In this document: positions 11,169 through 17,737 of the stretch, one piece after another
Layout of the letters: every line of letters begins with the position of its first letter
Numbering within the stretch: the first letter of the stretch is position 1
Source of the DNA: Firmicutes bacterium UBA3941
GTDB lineage: Bacteria > Bacillota > Clostridia > Caldicoprobacterales > UBA3941
DNA length: 22,838 nt
Assembly: GCA_002385665.1 (NCBI GenBank)
Contig: DGDX01000099.1
Span: 1 to 22,838 of the forward strand
Reading direction: 5' to 3'
The notes under the pieces: generated by a model
What the model saw: only the letters and a program-made list of their open reading frames with translations
What the model was told of the DNA's origin: nothing
Databases searched by the model: none
Translations under genes and position numbers: made by a program

Positions 11169-11215
11169 CCAAATATGCAAAGGCTCGGGCTTTTCCTGAT
11201 CTCCCACCTAAAGGA

Positions 11216-11253
11216 AGAAAAAAAGAATCCTTTAAATAGGATTCTTTTTTTCT
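11216..11253. terminator. Perfect bidirectional terminator after the hydrogenase operon
   Basis: AGAAAAAAAGAATCC and GGATTCTTTTTTTCT form a 15-bp perfect inverted repeat around an 8-nt loop. On the minus strand it ends transcription about 80 nt after the hydA stop and insulates the parE promoter from hydrogenase read-through. Confidence 0.92.
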
Positions 11254-11332
11254 GTGCTTATATCCTTTATATAATTCGGCTAATAGTACCAAATAAATAC
11301 TCATTATAGCCTTATCTTCCATGATAGATTAA

Positions 11333-13072
11333 TTAGTATACACTTCTTCTGGTATAATGAGTATGAAGTAGGTCGTGTGCCTTCTCACTATTGGGCTCAC
11401 CCAAATACTCATCGTATAATTTTATAACCGATGGATTCTCATGGGATTTTCTGATGGGCAGATCCCTGTCCTCATCATAAATCGCTTTAGCCCTCACTAC
11501 CTTTGGATCCATTTCCATGTAGGTTTTTGCCTTCACTATGGGCTGACCACCACCTGTTACACATCCGCCCGGGCAACCCATTATTTCAATGAAATGGTAT
11601 TCCTTTTCACCTGATTTAACCTGCTCCAATAAGGCTTTGGCATTAGCAGTACCATGGGCTATAGCCGCTCTTAAGGTCAGGTCCCCTAACTGAATCTCAG
11701 CTTCCTTTACTCCTTCGATTCCACGTACTGCATGAACTTCTAAGTTTTCCATGGGTTCCCCTGTGACAATCTCATGCACGGTACGAAGGGCGGCCTCCAT
11801 AACACCACCGGTTGCACCAAAGATGACACCTGCTCCTGTAGAATCTCCTAGGGCAGGATCAAACTCCTCATCCGGCAGCGTTGCCAGATCCATACCCGCT
11901 TCCTTGATCATCCTTGCCAGCTCTCTGGTGGTAAGCACCACATCAACATCGGGATGACCTACAGCACTTAGTTCTGGACGTTGTGCCTCAAATTTCTTTG
12001 CGGTACAAGGCATTATGGATACTACAAAAACATTGGCAGGATCCCAACCGTTCTTCTCTGCATAATAGGACTTAATTATAGCCCCCATCATCTCATGAGG
12101 AGATTTGCATGTTGACAAATTATCCAAAAATTCAGGATAATAATGCTCACAGTACTTTATCCAACCGGGGCTGCAAGAGGTAATCATAGGTAGCTTGCCT
12201 CCTCCTTGGAGCCTACCCAACAGCTCGTGACCTTCCTCCATTATGGTTAGATCCGCAGCAAAATCGGTATCAAAAACCCGGTCAAATCCCAAACGTCTAA
12301 GGGCAGCAGCCATCTTACCCGTTACCCTGGTACCCATTTCCATGCCAAACTCTTCTCCCAGAGCTACACGAACAGCAGGTGCTGTTTGTACAACCACATG
12401 CAGGTTTGAATTGTTCAGAGCATCCCATACCTTTTCGATATCATCTTTTTCCCTTAGGGCACCTACCGGGCATGCTATAATACACTGTCCACAGTTTATA
12501 CAGGGAACGTCATTTATACTCATGTTGAAAACCGGCTCAACCATTGTAGCAAAGCCCCTCTCAGTGGCACCAATTACACCAATCCCCTGTACGTTCCTGC
12601 ATACGGATACACAACGTCTGCATAAAATGCATTTATTTGGATCTCTGACGATAGAGGGCGAGAATGAATCCACCGGCTTGTCATGCCTTTCTCCATCGAA
12701 GCGGATATCATCAACCCCCAGCCTTTTCGATAAATCCTGTAATTCGCAATCCTGACTTCTTACACAGGTCAGGCATTTCCTGTCATGATTTGACAGTATA
12801 AGTTCAAGGCTGAGCTTCCTGGCAGCCCTGACCTTGGGAGTATTGGTCTTGATGCTCATCCCGTCTGCAACAGGGAATACACAAGAGGCCTGAAGGTTTC
12901 TAGCCCCTTCTACTTCTACCAAACACATGCGACATGCACCGATTTCATTTATATCCTTAAGATAACATAAAGTGGGTATATCAATATTCGCTTTCCTAGC
13001 AGCTTCCAAGGCTGTAGTACCTGCAGGTACTTCCACTTCTATGCCATCTATTTTTACCTTAATCATATCCAT
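11333..13072 (-). CDS. hydA: [FeFe] hydrogenase catalytic subunit HydA/HndD of a trimeric, probably electron-bifurcating enzyme
   Basis: A 579-residue cytoplasmic subunit that makes or oxidises H2 at the H-cluster. Clusters in order are: an N-terminal [2Fe-2S] (Cys36, 47, 50, 64), a His-ligated [4Fe-4S] (His96, Cys100, 103, 109) and two ferredoxin [4Fe-4S] sites (Cys148/151/154/158 and 191/194/197/201). The H-cluster domain has TSCSPGW (Cys300), MPCTAKKFE (Cys355) and EIMGCPGGCVTGG (Cys500, Cys504), so all four ligands are present. In clostridial CpI the residue after the TSC Cys is the proton-relay Cys; here it is Ser301. The start ATG has AGGAG 7 nt upstream. The domain layout plus the NuoE- and NuoF-like partners indicates a ferredoxin- and NAD(P)H-linked enzyme. 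Bifurcation itself is inferred from family and operon. Confidence 0.95.
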   Translation of the reverse strand: MDMIKVKIDGIEVEVPAGTTALEAARKANIDIPTLCYLKDINEIGACRMCLVEVEGARNLQASCVFPVADGMSIKTNTPKVRAARKLSLELILSNHDRKCLTCVRSQDCELQDLSKRLGVDDIRFDGERHDKPVDSFSPSIVRDPNKCILCRRCVSVCRNVQGIGVIGATERGFATMVEPVFNMSINDVPCINCGQCIIACPVGALREKDDIEKVWDALNNSNLHVVVQTAPAVRVALGEEFGMEMGTRVTGKMAAALRRLGFDRVFDTDFAADLTIMEEGHELLGRLQGGGKLPMITSCSPGWIKYCEHYYPEFLDNLSTCKSPHEMMGAIIKSYYAEKNGWDPANVFVVSIMPCTAKKFEAQRPELSAVGHPDVDVVLTTRELARMIKEAGMDLATLPDEEFDPALGDSTGAGVIFGATGGVMEAALRTVHEIVTGEPMENLEVHAVRGIEGVKEAEIQLGDLTLRAAIAHGTANAKALLEQVKSGEKEYHFIEIMGCPGGCVTGGGQPIVKAKTYMEMDPKVVRAKAIYDEDRDLPIRKSHENPSVIKLYDEYLGEPNSEKAHDLLHTHYTRRSVY

Positions 13073-13097
13073 ATCTTCACTCCTTTATAGTTCCAGG

Positions 13098-14894
13098 TTA
13101 CCTTTTAACAATGGCATCAAAAGGACATCTTTCCATGCAAGCCCCACATTTAATGCAGGAATCCTGGTCTATAACATAGGGTTGCTTCTTCTGTCCGGAA
13201 ATGGCGTTGACGGGACAGACCCTTGCGCACAGACCGCAGCTTCTGCATTTGTCCTCAATAATGATATATTGAAGCAGTGCCTGACATACTCCTGCCCTGC
13301 ATTTCTTATCCCTTATATGTTCCTCGTATTCTTCCCTGAAGTACTTAATTGTGCTCAGTACGGGGTTGGGCGCGGATTGTCCGAGACCGCATAGTGAAGC
13401 TATTTTTATACCTTCGCCTAATTCCTCAAGCTTTTCCAGATCCCCTTCTTCACCTTTGCCTTCCGCGATTTTATTTAAAAGGTCCAGCATCCTCTTTGTC
13501 CCTATACGACAAGGAGGACATTTTCCGCAGGATTCCTCAACAGTAAACTCCAGGAAGAAACGGGCGATATCCACCATACAATTATCTTCGTCCATTACAA
13601 TCAAACCGCCCGAGCCCATCATAGAGCCTATAGCAGTAAGAGAATCATAATCGATGGGGGTATCCAAGTGCTCCGCAGGAATGCATCCCCCTGAGGGACC
13701 GCCGGTTTGTGCAGCTTTAAAGGTCTTTCCTTCGGGAATTCCTCCCCCGATCTCATATATGATCTCCCTGAGTGTTGTCCCCATTGGTACCTCAACTAAT
13801 CCTGTATTATTTATTTTTCCACCCAATGCAAAAACCTTTGTACCCTTACTCCTCTCGGTACCAATGCCCTGGAACCATTTGGGACCTTTTAGAATAATTT
13901 GAGGTATGTTTGCATATGTTTCAACATTATTTAACAGGGTGGGCTTACCAAACAACCCCTTTACCGCAGGAAAAGGCGGTCTTGGTCTTGGTTCTCCACG
14001 ATCACCCTCGATGGAAGCCATAAGAGCAGTCTCTTCACCACAAACAAATGCCCCTGCACCAAGTCTTAATTCCAGATCAAAGCTGAAATCAGTGCCCAGG
14101 ATATTTTTACCCAAGAGGCCGTACTCTCGCGCTTGTGCTATAGCTTTGGTAAGTCTCTCCACGGCAATTGGATACTCAGCTCTGACATAGATATATCCTT
14201 GATCGGCACCTACAGTATATCCGGCAATGGTCATAGCCTCTATTACCGAATGAGGATCACCCTCTAAAATACTGCGGTCCATAAATGCTCCGGGATCACC
14301 TTCGTCAGCGTTACAGGCCACAAACTTTTTATCCCCCTGTGCTTTGTAGGTAAATTCCCACTTTAATCCCGCAGGGAATCCTGCACCGCCTCGACCCCTA
14401 AGTCCCGATTCTTTTAAGATATCTATAACGTCTTCCGGGGTCATTTCCGTTAAGACCTTTCCCAGGGCCATATATCCATCAAAGGCAATATATTCGTCGA
14501 TATTTTCTGGGTTTATAACGCCACAGTTTCGCAGGGCTACTCTCATCTGTTTTTGATAGAAGGGTACTTCATCCAGAGATTTGATTTCATGATCTCCGTC
14601 CACACTGTCATGGTATAGTAGATGCTTAACTATCCGCCCTTTAACAAGGTGTTCCGAGACAATCTCGGTTACATCTTCATCCTTGACCCTGCTATAGAAT
14701 GCACCCTCAGGATAGACTATAACAACCGGTCCTACCTCACACAACCCAAAACAACCGGTCTGAACAACTTTTACTTCTTTCTCTATTCCGTATTTCTTTA
14801 AATCCCTATTAAAATGTTCTATTAGGTCTGCTGAGCCTGATGAATGACACCCTGTTCCCCCACAGACCAAAACATGAGAACGATAAAGTTCCAT
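13098..14894 (-). CDS. hydB: HydB/HndC, NuoF-like NAD(P)H- and FMN-binding hydrogenase subunit
   Basis: A 598-residue flavoprotein subunit that exchanges electrons with NAD(P)H. The N-terminal thioredoxin-like [2Fe-2S] domain has Cys11, 16, 48 and 52 (CGGTGC, QTGCFGLC). The NuoF core follows with the glycine-rich GRGGAGFPAGLKWE at 167-180, which binds FMN and nucleotide, and then GAGAFVCGEETAL. The ESCGKCPPCR segment with a later SLCGLG Cys binds one [4Fe-4S]. The C terminus adds two ferredoxin-type sites, CRSCGLCARVCP and CIKCGACMERCP, absent from respiratory NuoF but usual in bifurcating hydrogenases. AGGAGG lies 9 nt before the ATG. It is followed 25 nt later by hydA and preceded by the HndB-like gene. 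The choice between NAD and NADP cannot be read from the sequence. Confidence 0.95.
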   Translation of the reverse strand: MELYRSHVLVCGGTGCHSSGSADLIEHFNRDLKKYGIEKEVKVVQTGCFGLCEVGPVVIVYPEGAFYSRVKDEDVTEIVSEHLVKGRIVKHLLYHDSVDGDHEIKSLDEVPFYQKQMRVALRNCGVINPENIDEYIAFDGYMALGKVLTEMTPEDVIDILKESGLRGRGGAGFPAGLKWEFTYKAQGDKKFVACNADEGDPGAFMDRSILEGDPHSVIEAMTIAGYTVGADQGYIYVRAEYPIAVERLTKAIAQAREYGLLGKNILGTDFSFDLELRLGAGAFVCGEETALMASIEGDRGEPRPRPPFPAVKGLFGKPTLLNNVETYANIPQIILKGPKWFQGIGTERSKGTKVFALGGKINNTGLVEVPMGTTLREIIYEIGGGIPEGKTFKAAQTGGPSGGCIPAEHLDTPIDYDSLTAIGSMMGSGGLIVMDEDNCMVDIARFFLEFTVEESCGKCPPCRIGTKRMLDLLNKIAEGKGEEGDLEKLEELGEGIKIASLCGLGQSAPNPVLSTIKYFREEYEEHIRDKKCRAGVCQALLQYIIIEDKCRSCGLCARVCPVNAISGQKKQPYVIDQDSCIKCGACMERCPFDAIVKR

Positions 14895-14915
14895 ATTATT
14901 AAGCCTCCTTACCGA

Positions 14916-15290
14916 TTAATCATTCTTTTCTGCTGCCCCTATTGTAAATTCTTGAACTACTTGATTATTCACTAAATGCTCAGCTACTACCCTCTTAACC
15001 TTTTCAGGTGTCATCTTGACATATGTTACTTTATCCTTACCAGGCAAATAGACTTCAACCATTGGCTCTAAACGACAAACACCAATGCACCCGGTCTGAG
15101 TAACGGTTATATCCTTGAGGCTTCTATTTTTAATCTCTTCAAGAAAAGCCATTAGTATGGGTCTAGCGCCAGCCGCTATACCGCAGGTTGCCATACCAAC
15201 TACCACTCTGGCGCCTGTTCTGTCCTTTCTTAAGTTTACAGATTCTAGCGTTCTTTGTCTTATCTCTTCCAACTCTTTTAAGGTCTTCAC
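14916..15290 (-). CDS. hndB: HndB-like (2Fe-2S) ferredoxin-fold protein of the hydrogenase operon
   Basis: A 124-residue protein resembling the thioredoxin-like [2Fe-2S] domain found at the start of HydB. It shows the pattern of Hnd operons: VVGMATCGIAAGARP (Cys36) and TQTGCIGVCRLEP (Cys68, Cys72). Only three cysteines exist in the whole protein; the usual second Cys of the CxxxxC pair is missing. It may therefore hold a cluster with a non-Cys ligand, or none. The start is GTG (15288-15290), with GGAGG 9 nt upstream. It overlaps the stop codon of the GHKL ATPase gene by one base, so the two are translationally coupled. A role as an extra electron-transfer or assembly subunit is inferred from its place in the operon. 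Confidence 0.82.
   Translation of the reverse strand: MKTLKELEEIRQRTLESVNLRKDRTGARVVVGMATCGIAAGARPILMAFLEEIKNRSLKDITVTQTGCIGVCRLEPMVEVYLPGKDKVTYVKMTPEKVKRVVAEHLVNNQVVQEFTIGAAEKND
15163..15180 (+). repeat. 18-bp direct repeat, copy in hndB
   Basis: CTAGCGCCAGCCGCTATA occurs here and again at 15780-15797. On the coding strand it encodes IAAGA in the CGIAAGAR motif of the HndB-like protein. Confidence 0.9.
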
Positions 15291-15841
15291 TATTGGACAC
15301 CTCCATTTATTTCATTGAGTCCATCCTTCATATAAGATTGAATCCAATTAATTATTTCAGGATGTTCGATGGGAATATCTCCTATGATTTGCCGGATATC
15401 CCTAGTGTCTAGCTTAAATTCATCGTCATTAACCTTATGGATATATACAAAATCTATATCTGGATTACATAGAATCAAGGTTGTAATGGTATCCTCCAAC
15501 TTTCCAAAAGGCGGTCGGTCTATGTGGTTTAGTTGGAATCCGGATTTTATGCTGGTTCCTTTACCCTTAGTGGATTTGAGGACTACATCTCCCCCACACC
15601 TTTGCGCCATTGCTACAAAGAGTGGCAACCCCAACCCTACTTTACGGGTAGATCGGGTAGTGTAAAATGGATCGGCTGCTCTCCTCATAGCTATTTTATC
15701 CATTCCTTTACCATTATCCTCTATATCTATGGTAAGCCAATTCTTTTCCTTATCCTCGTATATTGTCAGTTTAATTAGGCTAGCGCCAGCCGCTATAGAA
15801 TTTTGTATAAGATCCAAAATGTGCAGCGATAAATCCTGCAT
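15290..15841 (-). CDS. Stand-alone GHKL (HATPase_c) ATP-binding protein in the hydrogenase operon
   Basis: A 183-residue protein with a complete histidine-kinase-type ATPase fold but no dimerisation/phosphoacceptor His domain. The N box is LIQNSIAAGA (Asn14), G1 is DNGKGM at 42-47, the F box is DPFYTT at 57-62, G2 is VGLGLPL at 68-74 and G3 is GKGTS. The C-terminal 75 residues are not recognised. Similar ATPases accompany NuoE/NuoF/HydA genes in other Clostridia. Their job there (kinase of a partner, assembly or regulation) is unknown to me. The start lies 2 nt after the hydC stop and its end overlaps the hndB start by one base, so it is firmly part of this operon. It has no membrane segment. 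Confidence 0.85.
   Translation of the reverse strand: MQDLSLHILDLIQNSIAAGASLIKLTIYEDKEKNWLTIDIEDNGKGMDKIAMRRAADPFYTTRSTRKVGLGLPLFVAMAQRCGGDVVLKSTKGKGTSIKSGFQLNHIDRPPFGKLEDTITTLILCNPDIDFVYIHKVNDDEFKLDTRDIRQIIGDIPIEHPEIINWIQSYMKDGLNEINGGVQ
15780..15797 (+). repeat. 18-bp direct repeat, copy in the GHKL ATPase gene
   Basis: Identical to 15163-15180, 617 bp away. Here the coding strand gives IAAGA within the N box NSIAAGAS, so two unrelated folds share the same pentapeptide with the same codons. Confidence 0.9.
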
Positions 15842-15843
15842 GG

Positions 15844-16329
15844 TTATTTATCCCTGTATTTGTCAATTATTCCTTTAACATCTTCGGGTTTTAACCTGCC
15901 ATATACGTCATCATTGATCATCATGATGGGAGCTAGACCACATGCTCCTAAACACCTGGTAGCATCCAAGGTGAATAGTCCATCATCGGAGGTCTCCCCC
16001 ACTTCTAAATCTAATACCTTTTTAAGTTCATCTAATATAGCCTGAGCACCCTTTACATAGCAGGCTGTACCCATACATACCCCAATTCTATATTTGCCCT
16101 TAGGCTTTAAAGTAAACTGGGAGTAAAAAGTCGCAACCCCATAAATATCACTAACAGGGATATCTAATTCCTTGGATATATACTTTTGTACATCAAGGGA
16201 TAGGCATCCGAAAATCTCCTGAGCGCTATGAAGGACTGGCATAAGCGGACCTTCTTTATCCTTCCACTCGTCAATGACCTTTTGAAGCTGCTGAAATTTC
16301 TCCTGATTTTCTAAATCTATGGCTGACAT
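15844..16329 (-). CDS. hydC: HydC/HndA, NuoE-like [2Fe-2S] hydrogenase subunit
   Basis: A 161-residue small subunit that pairs with HydB. An N-terminal helical region (LMPVLHSAQEIFGCLS, then DIYGVATFYSQF) is typical of NuoE/24-kDa proteins. A thioredoxin-like domain follows with four [2Fe-2S] ligands: Cys85 and Cys90 in VCMGTACYVKG, Cys126 and Cys130 in RCLGACGLAP. The length is standard for NuoE. The start ATG at 16327-16329 follows GGAGGAGGGG. It is the first gene of the five-gene operon hydC - GHKL - hndB - hydB - hydA, read from the promoter at 16455-16483. Confidence 0.95.
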   Translation of the reverse strand: MSAIDLENQEKFQQLQKVIDEWKDKEGPLMPVLHSAQEIFGCLSLDVQKYISKELDIPVSDIYGVATFYSQFTLKPKGKYRIGVCMGTACYVKGAQAILDELKKVLDLEVGETSDDGLFTLDATRCLGACGLAPIMMINDDVYGRLKPEDVKGIIDKYRDK

Positions 16330-16372
16330 TTTGTCCCCTCCTCCAAAATAATAGCTATAAAATTGTTATTGT

Positions 16373-16423
16373 CGGCAAAGCTTAAAAACTATCCCTAATA
16401 GAGGTAGCTTGTATGACTTGCCG
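16373..16423 (-). promoter_or_regulatory. Potential structured leader of the hydrogenase mRNA
   Basis: On the minus strand CGGCA then AAGCT pair with AGCTT then TGCCG, a 10-bp two-part stem with an 8-nt bulge. It closes a loop that contains its own small CTAT/ATAG stem. It lies between the predicted transcript start (about 16448) and the ribosome binding site. No known riboswitch class was recognised. Confidence 0.4.
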
Positions 16424-16454
16424 TATTTTTCTATACAAATCAAAATACAAGGAC

Positions 16455-16483
16455 ATTCTAACACATTTTTTTATATTTGTCAT
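16455..16483 (-). promoter_or_regulatory. Promoter of the hydC-GHKL-hndB-hydB-hydA operon
   Basis: Minus strand: ATGACA (16478-16483), a 17-nt spacer, then TAGAAT (16455-16460). Five of six bases match at each box. It predicts a transcript start near 16448 and a leader of about 120 nt. Confidence 0.65.
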
Positions 16484-16494
16484 ATATTTAACGA
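16477..16494. promoter_or_regulatory. Candidate Rex (NADH/NAD+ sensing repressor) operator overlapping the -35 box
   Basis: TTGTCATATATTTAACGA matches the Rex consensus TTGTTAA-N4-TTAACAA at 11 of 14 defined positions and covers the -35 hexamer. A repressor that leaves when NADH rises would fit a hydrogenase that disposes of NADH. Confidence 0.5.
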
Positions 16495-16624
16495 AATATT
16501 TTTAAGTTATTTTTGTTGTCCTGTGCAATTCGACAAAATAAACTATATGCATGCATTTTTTTGCCTTAATAAATTAATTAAGTACAAGTCAGAGATACAA
16601 AATGATAAAATATTCAGAATCTTT

Positions 16625-16642
16625 TTGTTATTTAATTGTCAA
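16625..16642. promoter_or_regulatory. Second Rex-like site, upstream of the promoter
   Basis: TTGTTATTTAATTGTCAA also matches 11 of 14 defined positions of the Rex consensus, about 150 bp upstream of the first site. The AT-rich background lowers its weight. Confidence 0.3.
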
Positions 16643-16694
16643 TTTCGTATTTCCGATACAGAGATGGGATTATCAATAATGATCCACACATGCT

Positions 16695-17396
16695 TTATTT
16701 AGACGGGCTTCTTAAGGCGTTGAGAATGCCTGAAACAGATAAATCGCATACGGTTATAAAATTAACTCGCTCTAGTATTTGCCCTAATTCATGGGCATCT
16801 GAGGAATATAAAAGCTTATGGGAGGGGAACTTGGTAAGAAGCTCATTACTATAACCACTTATCTCTACCATTCCACCCTCCAAATTTTTGGGTATAAAAC
16901 CCAACTGAGAAATGATACTGTAAGATGGTTTATCCACATGGGCAGGGATCGCCACCCCATCCCTGCTAATAGCTTCCTCTATGATTTGATCTATTGATAA
17001 ATCCGTCGACGATATCAGCATCTCTTTCCTTTCATCAACTACCCTATCCTCATCGTCTATTATTAATTGGTTGCCAAATATCTTGGGAACGTTTGATATC
17101 TTTGGTAATTCATTTTTTATTACTTCCCCAAAGTCCATCAGCTTGTCCAAACAATTAAAATAGCATAAAAGATGGACCTCCTCCCTGGTTTGTACTTCCA
17201 TACCGGGCACAACCATCAATTTGGAACCCGCTGCTTTGATGACTGCCTCTACATTGTCACAGCTGTTGTGGTCTGTAATGGATATTGCATCCAGCTTCTT
17301 TAGCATTGCCATATTTACTATGTTATTAGGGGTCATATCATCATCAGCGCAGGGCGAGAGGGCTGAATGTATATGTAGATCGACGGCTATTCTCAT
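16695..17396 (-). CDS. PHP-domain metal-dependent phosphoesterase
   Basis: A 233-residue protein of the PHP family, related to polymerase/histidinol-phosphatase domains. Metal-binding motifs are DLHIHS at 6-11, ITDHNS at 40-45, PGMEV with its Glu, HVDKP and the C-terminal SSDAH. The first motif is followed by SPCADDDM, usual in small PHP proteins. The substrate cannot be read from the sequence; known relatives hydrolyse phosphate monoesters, nucleotides or 3',5'-bisphosphates. The start ATG overlaps the stop of the preceding DRTGG-like gene (ATGA), so it is translationally coupled to the sensor cluster. It lies just before the hydrogenase regulatory region. A role in degrading a signal molecule is speculation from context. 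Confidence 0.85.
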   Translation of the reverse strand: MRIAVDLHIHSALSPCADDDMTPNNIVNMAMLKKLDAISITDHNSCDNVEAVIKAAGSKLMVVPGMEVQTREEVHLLCYFNCLDKLMDFGEVIKNELPKISNVPKIFGNQLIIDDEDRVVDERKEMLISSTDLSIDQIIEEAISRDGVAIPAHVDKPSYSIISQLGFIPKNLEGGMVEISGYSNELLTKFPSHKLLYSSDAHELGQILERVNFITVCDLSVSGILNALRSPSK

Positions 17397-17737
17397 TTCT
17401 GATTGCCTACTCCCATTTCATATAATCGTCCTGCTAATTCAAAAGCTGTTAAAGGTGAAGATATGACTACAACTTCCTCTTCATTGGCCTTTGCTATGGT
17501 ATTTGGGTCTACACTGATATCCTCAGGGATGATAATACATGAAATATCAAGTAAGGTTGCAATAGCAATAATATTAACGTGGGTTTGGACGGTTATCCAT
17601 ATACCGTTCCTCGGACCATGGGCCATTACCCGGCTCAATAGATCACAACAATATCCGGATTTTATCTCCCTATTCAAAAATTCTTCTCCTGCTAATATGG
17701 TATGTGGTATCTTCTTAATTAAATCATTAATCCTCAT
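17393..17737 (-). CDS. DRTGG-like small protein (second copy)
   Basis: A 114-residue single-domain protein that I place with DRTGG-type domains, otherwise found fused to CBS domains or to phosphotransacetylase. It shares GEEFL, DLLS, LDISCI, FELAGRLYE and overall length with the protein at 19642-19989, so the two are paralogues. Neither retains a literal DRTGG string. Cysteines occur in GYCCDLLS and DISCIII. The function of stand-alone DRTGG domains is not established. AGGAGG lies 8 nt before the ATG. The gene begins inside the end of the hydrogenase-like gene (11-nt overlap) and overlaps the PHP start by 4 nt. It has no membrane segment. Confidence 0.75.
   Translation of the reverse strand: MRINDLIKKIPHTILAGEEFLNREIKSGYCCDLLSRVMAHGPRNGIWITVQTHVNIIAIATLLDISCIIIPEDISVDPNTIAKANEEEVVVISSPLTAFELAGRLYEMGVGNQK

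Larger units (their letters stand above)
16330..16694. other. 365-bp AT-rich regulatory region between the sensor cluster and the hydrogenase operon
   Basis: No convincing gene lies here. The strip holds the hydC promoter, two Rex-like operator candidates, and a leader of about 120 nt that can fold into a long-range stem. No classical terminator follows the PHP gene at 16695, so some read-through into the hydrogenase operon is possible. The strip is visibly richer in A and T than the genes on either side. Confidence 0.8.

Noticed and set aside
12243..12755. 170-codon plus-strand frame over hydA
   Set aside because: It is antisense to conserved ferredoxin and H-cluster coding sequence; its composition is that expected from the reverse frame.
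16409..16702. Plus-strand 97-codon frame in the hydrogenase regulatory region
   Set aside because: It has no ribosome binding site, an odd Phe/Ile/Cys-rich translation typical of AT-rich noncoding DNA, and overlaps the promoter and operator candidates.
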